The notes: generated by a model from the letters alone, not told the origin. A DNA stretch of 64,000 nucleotides from Sceloporus undulatus (GCF_019175285.1 NC_056527.1:116859478-116923477), one strand, 5' to 3'. Shown: positions 44,901-55,224, counted from the stretch's first letter. Translations and numbers: made by a program.

Positions 44901-47900
44901 AGATTAATTATTTAATAAATAATAAATTATTTATTTATTAACCGCTTTTCCCAGGATCAAAGCGGTGTATAAGTGTCAGTAAAGACAGTCAGTAAAAACA
45001 ATACCACAATTCACATATTAAAAATGCACATTAAAACAAATTAAATCCAAAAACATAGTTTAAAAACATACAGTAACAATATTAAAATCATGAATATCAA
45101 TACATCAAAGTCAATAGGGGAAAGATAATCTTAGAAGGAATTGGGAGGGTAGGCTTGTAGGAAGAGGTGGGTTTTTAATGCCTTTTTAAAGGCTTCTACT
45201 GTTCCACTAAGGCGGATCCCTTCAGAGGATGCTGTTTGCTGTTGTTGTGTGCCTTCAAGTCATTTCTGACTGATGGCGACCCTATCACAGAGTTTTCTTG
45301 GCAAGTTTCTTCAGAGGGGGTTTGCCTTGGCCATCCTCTTGACTTGGCCAAGGCTGAGAAGGGATTCGAACCCTGGTCTCCAGAGCCCCAGTCCTATGCT
45401 CAAACTACTATGCCACACTGGGTCTCTCATGCAATTATGCAATGATACAATGGCAAAATAAAATCGCTTTGCACATGCTCAGAGGTCCCCCCCCAAAAAA
45501 TCACACATCCTTTTTGGCTAAAGGGAAAATGTCACATTGGAGCTGTTTTTCGGCGTTCTTTAAATGGGCCTGTCAAGCTTTCCAAGGCTGGAAAGTGACG
45601 TCCAAAACAGGTTTGGAATCTACTGGGTCTCATCTGCACAGAACAGCTGCAAACGCTCAACATCAGGGTTGCTTTGACTGCTTTTACTGCTGCGATTTTT
45701 TGGGAGGCCGATCCAGAGGTGCGGCCCAGGCCAGGCTCCAAACTCAGGCAAGGGCAGCTGTTGGGTGGAGGGGGTCCGAAGGGTGGGCTGGGGAAAAAGG
45801 TGCGCCTGCGTGAGCCTTCCCCGCCTCTGTAACTGCAAGCCCCATCCTCCAGCAAGGTCAGGGGTCTTGGCTTAACAAACAAGGGCTGAACAAAGGGAGC
45901 ATTTTCCAATGGCCTCAGGAGAAACCTTGTCCCAAACTCTAGCCAAGCTATCCCTTCAGATCAGATCAGAGCTTAAATAATAATAATAATAAAAGTACTA
46001 CAACTCCCAGTTTCCCCTGCCATTTGCTACTGAACTCTCACCCCAACCTGGCGGTTGCAAAAGACCTGTGCAAACTCCAGTCCACTATCTGCTCAAATAC
46101 AAGGAGAAGAGCTTGCTGGAGGAGGAAGGGGAGGAGAAGCAGTAATGTGGCTTTTTTTCACCTAATACTACAAATCCCATAATCCCCCAGTCACCACTGT
46201 GAGTATTCTCGCTGCTAGCCAAAAGTCCACCATGCTATGGAGATGCATCTGCCAACTCTGGCCAACTAGCCATGCAAATAAGAACAGAGCCGACTTCAGG
46301 AGACAAGAAAACATTCTTTTTTGGGAGGACTATAAATTCCAGAATCTCTGCAACTAAAATTCCCAGAATGCCCCCCACCCCACCAACAGCCCACTGCACC
46401 AAGGATCTTGAGGACCCTGGTCAGGTATCCCTTCAAATAAAAGCATAGCAGAGTCCAGGCCCCGGTGGGGGGGGGGATATATGTGGTTTTAGACTGCATT
46501 TCCCAGCAATCCCATAACCATTGCACAATTCTCACTTAAGGAGACAAGCATAAACTCTTGTGCCATTCAACAACCGCACGATACACAGATTGACACGTAA
46601 ATCACTCCTCCCAACCTAGAGTCACACAGGATATATATAAGAGATGGCAAACCTTTCAGAGATCGAGTGCCCAAACTGCAAAGTGCTGCACCTCTCTGGC
46701 TTTCTAGGAATGAACTCTGGCAAACTCTGTGCTGCAGTGATGGCGCATGTGCCCACAAAGAGCACTCTGAGTGCCACATCTGGCACGCGTGCCATAGGTT
46801 CGCCACCACTGATATATATACTCCACTCACTTCCATGCCAGCATTCTCTGAAGATGCCAGACACAGCTGCTGGTGAAACGTCAGGAATAAATTCTTCCAG
46901 AACATGGCCCCATAGTTAGAAAACCCCACAAAAAACCATCTTGTCCAATAGTCCCTCAAATACAGACAAAGCAAAGGGTCATCCCTTCTTTAACCAGTTT
47001 CAAAACCGAGTCGAAGACTATATTGTTCAGGGAAGTGTTTCCAGGCATTGTGTGACTGTTTATCCAATTGTTATCTGATATTCTGTTTGATTTGATATTT
47101 GATGTTCTTAATCTGTTGCCTGCTTATTTCATCTAATTCTATCTTGTATTATTATCTATTGTCTTATATGTATTTCGTAGAATGTACGCCATTGGCAGGT
47201 TTCATCTTTATTGATTTTATTGTTTGTATGTACAGCACTGTGTAAATCTACAGCATTATATAAATAAAGTATAACAACAACAACAATAACGGTGGAGGGG
47301 TGGCTTTTTGTAGACAGCATCTCCCAGTATTCTGATTGCTAGGATTCTGAGATTTGTAGTCCATAAAAACCACAAAATGCAAAGGAGCAGAAAGGTCTCT
47401 TAAAGCATGTTGTCCTGGCAAACTGTGGGGCTGAGCTCTCAGCCAACTCCTTCTCTCACTTGGGTGGCCACAGCCAAGCCACTGATCTTCCACCTGAGAA
47501 AGAAGGGGCCTCTTGAGATCATCCCACCCCTCCCTGAACAGACTCCCACACCCAACATCTGCACTGACCTCAGGCCATGGGTCTGCTGGATCTTTCTCTT
47601 TAGCAACCTTTTCAAGCTCACCTCCTTCCTCAGGCAGCAACACAAAACTCACATTCAAACCATTTGCAATACATATATTTAAATCAGTTTGCATGGCGAA
47701 GGATGCAGGCATGAATGAAACACAAGGCCTACTCTAAGCCTTTAGAGTAAGCCATGCATGGGAGAAATATATAGGCTGAGTCTCCCTTCTCTGAAATGCT
47801 TGGGACCAGGAGTGTTTTGAATTTTGGAGTTTTTCAGATTTTGGAATATTTGCATTTGCATCATGAGATCTCTTAGAGACGGGACCCAAGTCGAAATGTG

Positions 47901-50900
47901 AAGTTCATATATGTTTCGTATACTGTACACCTTATACACAGAGCCGGAAGATAATGTTATACCCAATATTTTGTATACTTTTGTGCATGAAACGAAGTTG
48001 GTGTCCACTGAACCGTCGGAAAGCAAATAAGGCAGGATCACAGCCACCCGGGGGGACCATTTTGAGTTTTGGATTAGCCTGTCCTAAAATTGCTCACTGC
48101 TTCCTTCAAGAACAAAATCTGTGAAGAATTACATCCTTGTATCCTCCTGGGCTGGAGGCTAATTTCACAATATTGTGAATGCTTTTGTGCATGAAACAAA
48201 GTTTGTGTATACCGACCCTTCAGAAAGCAAAGGTGGCACTATCTCAGCCATAAAGGAAAAAAAGGTTTTGGGTTCTAGAATATTTCGGATCTTGGAATTC
48301 CAGATAGGGGAGACTTGGCCTGTTTTATTGCACTGTTTATTGCAAATGTGCTGCTGAAACCCAGTGCTGAGAGTCTGTTTCTCCCTCCTTCATCCTCCCC
48401 CAATGCTGATGCTGCTAAAGAAAACTTCTAATTAGCCAGAGGATGAGGAGGAAAGGGGCCAATGTAAAAAGGAGCTTCAGTGTCACTTTGTCAACTGAGT
48501 TGTGCCGGTATATTAATTCTGTCATTTTAAATACAACACTCAAAAGGAGCATCTCCAACTTTCATGCTGTGACTTTTCTTGCAAATCCCATCTTTACGCA
48601 TTGTTGTGCTGCTTTGCTGAGGCAATGCTGCACCTGTTGAACTTCAGTCTGTCATGCAGTGGTCAAAGGCACAGGAGCGGGAAAAGGGACCCACTTAAAA
48701 CTATTTAAAGTATTTTGCGGAAACCGTTCTGCCCACTACCAAAGACCATAATAAGTATCCAGTGGTTATGTGCGGCTTGACCAGTGTGGAGATTGGGACG
48801 TGGCACACCATTCCCATTTTCCTTGACTCTATATGTGTGTGTGTGTGTGTGTGTGTGGTATTGTGCATCCACTAAAGTAAGAATTTTGTCCCAGCGCACG
48901 GAGAAAGTCATGGCACCTTTGATATGCCCAAATTTATCTGGCATAAGCTTTTATAGACTGCAATCAGTGGCAAGATGTTGGCACCTTGAAGGTGCCACAC
49001 AAGATTTTCATCATTTTTGTGGGCATTTTCCCAAGTCAATTGGTCATGGCACCAGGGGTAGGTATACCTTTGATGTCTGCTGTTTGGTCTGCCATATAAA
49101 GCCCAGTAAACCTATTTGGAGGCTACAGCCAGCCTGGCTTTGACCAGTAGCCGCAGTGTGGCATAGTGGTTTGAGTGCTAGTCTAGGAATCTAGAGATCA
49201 GAGTTCAAATCCCTGCTTGGCCATGGAAACCCAATGGGTGACCTCAACCAAGTCATACTCTCTCAGGCTCAGAGGAAGCAATGGCAAACCTCTGATCAAA
49301 TCTTGCCAAGAAAATCCTATAATAGCTTCACCTTAAGGTTGCCATAAATCAGAAGTGACTTGAAGTTACACAACAAAAATGACAACAGTACAGCACTAGC
49401 CACCCACAACAGGTCCTAAAAGTACCCAGACCAGAAAGGTGGCTAACAATGGGGCCACACTTCTCCCTTGCACACTTTCCTCTGAGCTCTGGACAGTTGG
49501 CAGCCTGCGCCACCTTCTAGTGCATGGCTTCCCAAACCGCACTGTTTACAACTTGCTCTATAAATATACTTTGCTAGTTGGATACAACTTTATCTCTGAC
49601 CCAGCAGGTTCTGTTTACCCTGAACAGACCGTGTGGGCATATGTGAGTGTGTGTGAGTGTGTTTGTGTGAGTCTGTGTGCGAGGGAAGGATGTGTGTGCG
49701 CTGGCTGTTCTGTTTCCACCAAACCAACAATCGTTCCTCCCTCTTGCGTGTTTGGAGCCGACATCTGGATTATTTGTCTATTTATAACACTCATTTCTGG
49801 TCTCTAGGGTCCAAAAAATGTGGGATTCTTGTGCGACTATTTTTATAAAGTGCATTTCTAGTCCCTGAGGCCCACAATCGGGAGGACTATTTGGCCATTA
49901 TTATGTACTGTTGGACCGCCTCGAGTCCCACTGTGCAGAAAAGGCAGGATATAAATAAGATCATTGATGTATGGATTGACTGATTGACTGACTGACTGAG
50001 TCCATTTCTAGTCTTTGGGGTTCCAAACCTGTCAGATTGTTTGGCTAAATAATACAAACCTGTTTCTCGTCCCTGTGCTCCAGATTTGTGGGATGAGGGG
50101 GCTATTTAGGAAGTGGGCTTCTAGTCCCTGGCTTTCAAAATGGGTGGGATTACTTAGCTATTTATTAAGATCGGTTCTAATCCCCAGGGGTCCAGACTTG
50201 TGGAGTTATTTGTCTATTGATAAAGTGTGTTTCTAGGCTTTTGTGTCCCCAAAATTCCTTGATGTTTTGGCTCTTAATACATTGTGTTAAGAGCCAGCAG
50301 GATGCTGTGGTTTGAGCACTAGACTGCAACTCTGGAGTCCAGGGTTCAAATCCCTGCACAGCCAATGGGAGTTTGAGTGAGTTACATTCTCTCAGCCTCC
50401 AAGGGAGGTAAAGGCACCCCCCCCCGGGACAAATCTTGCCACAAAAACCAGTGATAGTTTTGCCTTAGGCCCGCCATAAACCCTGGAAAACCTTGACTGA
50501 GTTACACTCTCTCACCCTCCAGAGAAGGCAAAGTCAAATCCCCTCTGACCCAATCTTGCCATGAAAACCATTGATAGTTTTGCCTTATGCTCACCATAAA
50601 CCCTGCAAACCCTTGGGTGAGTCACACTCTCTCAACCTGAGAAGAAGGCAAAGGCAAACCCCCTCTGGACGTATCTTGCCATGAAAACCAGGGACAGGCT
50701 TGCCTTAGGTGACCCTCTCTGACCTACCCTGGCAAAGGAAACCAGCCACAAGTTTGCCATCGGGTGGCCATAAGTCATGGAAACACTGGTCCCACTCTCT
50801 CTGTGGGGACTCCCACAGTGAGTCCACTCTCTCAGCCTCAGGCGAAGGCAAACTCCCCTCTGGACCAGTCCTGCTATGAAAGCCAGTGACAGGTTTGCCT

Positions 50901-51797
50901 TGGCTGACCCTTTCCAACTGACCTTGCCAAGAAAACCAATGAAAGGTTTGCCTTAGGATAGCCAGAAGGAGCTTGTAGGCACACAACCACCACCAACACA
51001 ACAAGAACCACAACAACTGTGCATTTCTGTTCCTGGGGTCTATCTGCTGGTGGGGGGGGGGTTGCTCTCTCTCTGTGTGTATATTGTGTGCCTCCAAGGC
51101 CCTATCCTAGGGTTTCCTTGGCAAGTTTCTTCAAAGGAGGTGTGCCATCATTGCCTTCCTCTGAGGCTGAGAGAGTGTGATTTGCTCAAGGGTCACCCAG
51201 TGGGTTTCCATGGCTGAGACGGAATTTGAACCCTAGTCTCCAGTGTGTCCCAAGACTCAAAGCACTGCAACACTCTGGGAGTTATAGTCCCCACCCCCTA
51301 ACAATATTGTCTTCCGAACTTTGCTCTTACTTGCCTGGCTGGCTGGCCCAAGTGTGTGTGTGAGTGTGTGTGTTTCCATTGTGTGTTGCCATCCCTGCCC
51401 TCCTCTGAGGCTGAGAGAGTGTGACTGGTGGGTTTCCATGGCTGAGCTGGAGTTTGAACCCTGGTCTCCAGAGTCCTCAAGGCTCATCCCCCCCCCCCTC
51501 TCTCTCTCTTTAGGGACTATAGTCCTCCCTAAAAGACAGCCTTTCATTTCCTTCTCAGCTCTGCTCTGACTTTATTCCAGATGTTTCACCAGCATCTGGG
51601 CAACTTCAACAGGAACCAAGAAACCCTGAAAGTTTGGCTCCTGGTCCTGAAAAGCACCAAAATCAGGACCCAGAAAAGGCAAATGAAAACCATCCCGGGT
51701 CAAAGGGGGGGGGGAGAGGGTCCCTAAGGAAGTGGACCCCCCTCTGAAGGCCTTGCCAGCCGACAGCAGAAGAACGCACAGATCCACACGGGAACCA

Positions 51798-51843
<46 letters not shown>

Positions 51844-52523
51844 CACGTATACAGTATATACTGTACAGATACACAGCGCAGGCCCTTCCATGGCAGCATT
51901 CTCTGAAGATGGCAGCCAGAGATGCTGGAGAAAGGTCTCTTTCCGAAGGGCCTCAGAGCCACAATGGACCCCCTCCGAAGGCCTTGCCTTCAGCACCAGA
52001 AGAAGACACCGCTTAGCAGGGGAAGCGACCCTCCCTCCCCAGGGTCACACACGGTGTGTGTCGGTAGGTAGAGACACCCACAGCCCACTCTCTTCCATGG
52101 CAGCAGTCTCTGCAGATGCCAGCCAGGACCAAACTCTTCTAGAACAAGGCTGAAAGGCGGGTGAATGCCTCTTCATAGGCTGAACCCCCCCCCCCAAAGC
52201 CCTATAGCTGCCCATGGCTTGAGTGTGTCTGGTGGGGGGGCTCTGAGAGAGTGTGCCTTGTCCGACAAGGGCTCCTGGCGGCTCACCTGGTGCCCGGGTC
52301 CGAGGAGGAGGGCCCCGTCGGGTCGGGGCTGCAGCAGGGGCCGGGCGGAGGCGGAGGAGGCGGAGGAGGCTCGGGGCCAGGCGGCCAAGAGGAGGCTGAG
52401 CGAGGCCAGCAGCAGCGCCGAGCCCGAGGCCAGCGCCAGCAGCGCCAGCAGCGCCAGCCGCGAAGGGGGCTCCGGACGGGGACGGCGACGAGGAGGAGGA
52501 GGAGGATGCTGATGCCTCCCCAT
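35952..52523 (-). CDS. TNFSF12: TNF ligand superfamily member 12 (TWEAK), six exons
   Basis: A type II membrane cytokine, released by furin, that binds Fn14. Exons in transcript order: 52523-52287, 41156-41118, 39985-39901, 39280-39215, 37885-37761, 36203-35952. All have GT/AG borders and compatible phases; the total is 804 nt, or 267 aa (human 249). Exon 1: MGRHQH, a proline/arginine-rich tail and a membrane segment (LALLALLALASGSALLLASL). Exon 2: acidic ELLSEEEAEELGP. Exon 4: furin site RSRR and SAAHYE. Exon 5: GTIHGWAEAKLNTTSPLRYD with the N-glycosylation site, then GLYYLYCQ. Exon 6: VHFNEGKTIYMKLDVMLDG, LRCLEQF, KVCQVSGL and the diagnostic end YLTYFGLFQVH. Start chosen for the GCGATGG context and the human-like N-terminus, although the frame stays open 118 codons further upstream. 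Intron 1 is 11.1 kb and repeat-rich. Confidence 0.95.
36437..36638. mobile_element. Fold-back MITE, full length (TNFSF12 last intron)
   Basis: agctgcatctgtcctgcag to ctgtagttgcagatgcagcc. Confidence 0.87.
37173..37322 (-). mobile_element. tRNA-derived SINE, body deleted
   Basis: tgtgcttccaagtcatctct joins cacagtgggacttgcccaag. 5' part complete. Confidence 0.82.
38085..38400 (+). mobile_element. MER2/Tigger-like MITE
   Basis: agggtttggttccaggaccc, aacaaaatccgtggacgcac. An inverted copy of the aaccttgattttgccatttt part follows at 38385-38402. Confidence 0.72.
38423..38532 (-). mobile_element. tRNA-derived SINE, 3' half
   Basis: (TTG)n, gtgccttcaagttgtttcca to gaggaggtttgccattgc. It meets a plus-strand SINE head-on. 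Confidence 0.85.
38534..38770 (+). mobile_element. tRNA-derived SINE, full length
   Basis: agtgtggtgtagtgctttga, gggttcaattcccagcttgg, tail gaaggcaccaccaccaccac. Confidence 0.9.
38780..38842 (+). mobile_element. MER2/Tigger-like MITE end
   Basis: accaattttggtattcgtgg, gtggataccaaggacccact. Confidence 0.6.
39349..39456 (-). mobile_element. tRNA-derived SINE, 5' half
   Basis: ggagagtgtgacttgcccaa to ccagcatgctggctct, 69 bp from TNFSF12 exon 4. Confidence 0.82.
40222..40411 (+). mobile_element. tRNA-derived SINE, ends trimmed
   Basis: gtcaaatggtttgagcgttg, aaggttcgaatccctgctca, body to ataagttggaaatgactt. Confidence 0.87.
40412..40573. mobile_element. Fold-back MITE, left arm replaced by SINE
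   Basis: Starts in the centre (aactgtgggatttgtag). Right arm ctgcagtgtgggtgcagcc. Confidence 0.8.
41255..41440 (+). mobile_element. L2-type LINE, C-terminal fragment
   Basis: acagggctttctctgtagca encodes RAFSVAAP, the LINE C-terminal block, in a degenerate frame. Lies 99 bp upstream of TNFSF12 exon 2. Confidence 0.6.
41518..41735. mobile_element. Fold-back MITE, full length (TNFSF12 intron 1)
   Basis: ttgcatctgccctgcatag to tctgcattgccaatgcagtc. Confidence 0.85.
42425..42637. mobile_element. Fold-back MITE, near full length
   Basis: tgaactgcagaaataatgca to tgcagtgcagattaggcc. Confidence 0.85.
42697..42895. mobile_element. Fold-back MITE, near full length
   Basis: cccactgcagaaatactcca to ggagtatttcttcagtgtgt. 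Arms of this copy match each other closely. Confidence 0.85.
42896..44749. other. No recognised feature in 1.85 kb of TNFSF12 intron 1
   Basis: No repeat, exon or RNA gene that I can support. Confidence 0.4.
44750..44848. mobile_element. Fold-back MITE, right half
   Basis: gcaacaaatgacagttccca to ctgtactacagatgcagccc. Confidence 0.78.
44925..45235 (-). mobile_element. LINE 3' end (L2/CR1 group)
   Basis: tatttattaaccgcttttcc and AT-rich UTR, then gaggtgggtttttaatgcct on the coding side, in reverse. Confidence 0.6.
45236..45426 (-). mobile_element. tRNA-derived SINE
   Basis: ttgctgttgttgtgtgcctt to actatgccacactgggtctc, with a deletion in the body. Confidence 0.87.
45427..46639. other. No recognised feature
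   Basis: Several stretches of tacaaatcccataatcccc-type sequence but no clear element; GC-richer at 45680-45850. Confidence 0.4.
46640..46815. mobile_element. hAT-like MITE, GGCAAACCT ends
   Basis: gatggcaaacctttcagaga and cgtgccataggttcgccaccact-type end form inverted repeats. Inner gagtgcccaaactg / cactctgagtgccac. Confidence 0.7.
46825..46945 (+). mobile_element. Unclassified repeat, GAAACGTCAGGA type
   Basis: attctctgaagatgccagac, gctggtgaaacgtcaggaat, agaacatggccccatag. Related pieces at 51885-51960, 52090-52150 and 56325-56460. Confidence 0.6.
46975..47290 (+). mobile_element. LINE 3' end
   Basis: acagcactgtgtaaatctac, attatataaataaagtataa, (CAA)n tail. Confidence 0.6.
47291..47772. 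other. No recognised feature
   Basis: A 154-codon minus frame (47248-47712) has no family resemblance or splice logic and is probably chance. Confidence 0.4.
47773..48322 (+). mobile_element. Tigger-like DNA transposon with internal duplication
   Basis: Ends ggctgagtctcccttctctg and gataggggagacttggcctg are inverted repeats. The segment tttgtgcatgaaac...aaagcaaa occurs twice (about 47980 and 48183) around unrelated sequence. Confidence 0.75.
48834..48858. repeat. (GT)n microsatellite
   Basis: Pure gt run. Confidence 0.9.
49147..49378 (+). mobile_element. tRNA-derived SINE, full length
   Basis: cagtgtggcatagtggtttg, gagttcaaatccctgcttgg, tail aagttacacaacaaaaa. Confidence 0.9.
49780..50265. 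repeat. Degenerate ~57-bp minisatellite
   Basis: About seven units of tttctagtccctggggtcca + gggattatttggctatttataaagtg. Units begin near 49790, 49850, 50001, 50058, 50117, 50176 and 50230. An ~100-bp insertion (L2-like tail plus (GACT)n, 49901-49999) splits units 2 and 3. A further unit-like piece at 51016-51045 lies beyond the SINE array. Confidence 0.78.
50287..51002 (+). repeat. SINE with tandemly amplified body
   Basis: 50287-50480 is a complete SINE 5' part (gctgtggtttgagcactaga, gggttcaaatccctgcaca) plus body. The body then repeats about four to five times (50481, 50600, 50710, 50780, 50920) as ~115-bp units from ggaaaaccttgactgagtt to tttgccttatgctcaccata, before a normal 3' tail at 50945-51002. 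Confidence 0.85.
51083..51280 (-). mobile_element. tRNA-derived SINE
   Basis: gtgtgcctccaaggccctat to caaagcactgcaacactctg. Confidence 0.87.
51375..51482 (-). mobile_element. tRNA-derived SINE, partial
   Basis: cctcctctgaggctgagaga to ggtctccagagtcctcaagg. Short deletion in the body. Confidence 0.82.
51798..51846. repeat. (CT)n(AT)n microsatellite
   Basis: ctctctctctctct directly followed by atatatatatatat. Confidence 0.92.
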
Positions 52524-52770
52524 CGCTCCCGGAGGAAGAAGAGAACCAGCCCCAGCCCCAGCAGCAGCAGCAGCCAGGCAGCAGGAAGGCAAGGCCCGCC
52601 CGCCGCCCTCTCGCTCGTCCGGCAGCAGGAGGAGGAGCAGCAGCAGGAGGAGCAGCAGCAGGAGGAGGAGGGACCGCACCTCAGGCCCAGATAGATTGCG
52701 CCCGCCTGGGGAGGCTCGCCAGCCAGGGCTCGGCTGAGGGAACTGCTGCTGGGGACATTGAGCCTGGAGA
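52250..52770 (-). promoter_or_regulatory. GC-rich island at the 5' end of TNFSF12
   Basis: CpG- and GC-rich block covering TNFSF12 exon 1 and about 250 bp upstream, including a (GGA/GCA)n trinucleotide tract at 52620-52675. Typical of a CpG-island promoter; exact start site not visible. Confidence 0.55.
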
Positions 52771-53299
52771 AGCCAAGGGGAAGAGGGGAGAGCTGGGCCC
52801 TGGAGAAGAAAGAACAGGATCCAGAGCAAAAGAGATGCCAGCTCAAGGCCAGGAGGGAGAGGGATGCAGGTCTTCAAGCAGAGTCTCGACGGCCTTAGGC
52901 TGGGGGTGTTCTGATGATGGCCGAAGGGGCCTGGACTGAGTCAGGCCCTTCTGGGGGCCTCTCCCAGCTCTTGGCCCCCTGCTCCAGCATCCCTGGCAAG
53001 AGAGGGATTCAAAAAGCTCTGAGCTGGGGGAGAAGGGTCCCCCTAAGATCATCTGCTCAGACCCCAGGAACACAAGGAACTGAGGGCTCAGATAGACTGG
53101 GCCAGCCCAGGGAGGCTCTCCCTTCCCGGGCCACAAGCTCCACTGCATCAAGGGGGCTGGCTGGGCTTAACTGGTCTTGCCACTCCTTTCCAGACCCAGG
53201 GCCTTCTCTGTCTTTGCCCACCAACCACCGTCCTTAAAGCTGGACTTGCCACTTCCTTTGGCTCCCCATTTCCAGCAGGCCTCATCCTGGCAGCGTTTA
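52771..53299. other. TNFSF12 upstream flank with local duplication
   Basis: ggcccagatagattg...ggggaggctc (52683-52720) recurs as ggctcagatagactg...agggaggctc (53083-53120). No gene seen. Confidence 0.45.
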
Positions 53300-54240
53300 A
53301 GTGTGCATTTTAAACACGAAATACAATGATTATTAGCATTAGCATTATCTCCACACCCAAAGGATTCTGAATTTGATTCCACAGACGAACACAGCTATAT
53401 CTTCCTATTGGAATGGACATCCTCACATACCAGACATAGGTCCATCCTCAGCTTCCACTCCACCAAAAGCATCTGAGGAAATAGACTGACGTCTAGGAAA
53501 TCTCCTAGAATCATAGGGTTGGAAGAGACCACAAGGGCCCTGATCCAGTCCAACCCCCTTCTGCCATGCAGGAAATCCAGATCAAAGCATCCCTGACAGA
53601 TGGCCATCTAGCCTCCGTTTGAAGACCTCCAAAGAGGGAGACTCCACTACACTCCGAGGAAGGAGTATGTTCCACTGTCGAACAGCCCTTACTGTCAGGA
53701 CGTTCCTCCTAATGTTGAGGTGGAATCTCTTTTCCTGCAGTTTGCATCCATTGCTTGGTGTCCTATTCTCTTGAGCAGCAGAAAACAAGCTTGCTCCCTC
53801 CTCAATGTGACATCCCTTCAAATATTTAAACAGGGCGATCATATCACCTCTTAACCTTCTCTTCTCCAGGCTAAACATCCCAAGCTCCCTAAGTCTCTTC
53901 TCACAGGGCTTCATGGTTTCCAGACCCTTCACCATTTTAGTCGCCTTCCTTTGGACACATGGCTCCAGTTTCTCAACATCCTTTTTGAATTGTTTTGCCC
54001 AGAACTGGACACAATATTCCAGGTGGGGCCTGACCAAAGCAGAATACAGTGGGACTATGACTTCCCTTGTTCTAGACACTATACTTCTATTGATGCAGCC
54101 TAAAATCACATTGGCCTTGTTAGCTGCCGCATCGCACTGTTGACTCATCCTGCTGCCAACTTCTTTTTTCATTGAGTCTCAAAGGTGCTCCAAGATCTCT
54201 CTGCATACTGAGTCTACAGACTAACACAGCTATGTCTTTG
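53300..54240 (+). mobile_element. Unclassified interspersed repeat split by CR1
   Basis: ccaaaagcatctgaggaaat to gacgtctaggaaatctc (53455-53503) continues at 54155 with cttcttttttcattgagtct and ends gactaacacagctatgtctt. A second copy's end lies at 53370-53400. Same family as 23035-23262. Confidence 0.65.
53507..54155 (-). mobile_element. CR1 LINE, 3' end, nested
   Basis: Reverse orientation. agaatcatagggttggaaga marks the 3' end. The frame 54172-53582 (196 codons) matches the CR1 C-terminus, [15 protein letters not shown] and [11 protein letters not shown], without a stop; its first codons run into the flanking repeat. Confidence 0.94.
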
Positions 54241-54309
54241 AATCTTAGTCACACTTATGTTTTTTGCACTGAGAGATGCACATCTGTGAACTGATTCAAA
54301 ACCGATTCA

Positions 54310-54668
54310 CCATTCCCACTACGTTTCAAAGCAGCGGATCTCTCCTCGGCATTTAAACCTGGTCCAAAGTTCCCATTTGCCACCATTCTGGATCAAAATG
54401 GAGGCACCTCTGTTTCCCAAACGGCGGCTGCGTGATCTGAATCGATCTGATCACTTGCTCACACTTTGGGAGATGTGGATTGTGGTGGTTCTTTTAAAAA
54501 GGACTGCTAAGGGATCCGGTACCAAATGGACTGGTTTAAAGGGGCTTTTCGGTTGCTCCCTTCGCAAACTGCACTGAGTGAGTGGAATCGGTGCAAGTCT
54601 GAACGACGGGGAAATAACCTGGTTTCCAAACTGGGTTATTTTGTAGTGTGAATGGGGCCTTCCCTGGT
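54310..54668. mobile_element. Fold-back MITE, CATTCCCACTAC type
   Basis: accattcccactacgtttc and tttgtagtgtgaatggggcc ends; inner gatctgaatcgatctgat. Confidence 0.55.
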
Positions 54669-55019
54669 TCTTGCCAGGGATGCTGACTTTTCCAAGCTCT
54701 GGGCTCTGAAAACATCGGTGAAATCTTTTCACAGAGTCAGTCATATATATATATATATATTACAAACTAGTGCATTGAGTGTGAAATGTGGATTTCTTTC
54801 TTTCTCTCTCCTTCTCTTTCTCTGCCTGGAGCTGAAGGGTCCAAGAACAAATTACATCCAGTTTCCTCCCAGTTTGATGGGACCCCAAAGGAAAGGGAAA
54901 GAAAGGCATCTTCCCTTCGGTTGGCCAGGAATCGAACCCGAGGCACTAAAAAACCGAGGATGGGAAAGTTGCTTCTCTGGGTTACTGCTCCCAGAGGAAC
55001 CCAAGGCAAGGGAGGGCCC

Positions 55020-55179
55020 TGGACTACAAATACCAGAATCCTCAGCGGACACAGACTGCAAGGCCCAGATTCCCCAGCAAATGGGGGTTGGTGGCTAAAT
55101 TACTATATAGAGATAACATGCATACATATATACACATATATATTCTGGAAGATGTGTGTGTGTGTGTGTGTGTATGTAT

Positions 55180-55224
<45 letters not shown>

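Noticed and set aside
47248-47712. A 154-codon minus-strand frame
   Set aside because: Includes LINE tail sequence; no recognisable domain, signal peptide or splice logic.
54920-54960. B-box-like ggttcgattcc on the minus strand
   Set aside because: No cloverleaf or A box could be folded around it; probably a chance or decayed tRNA-like piece.
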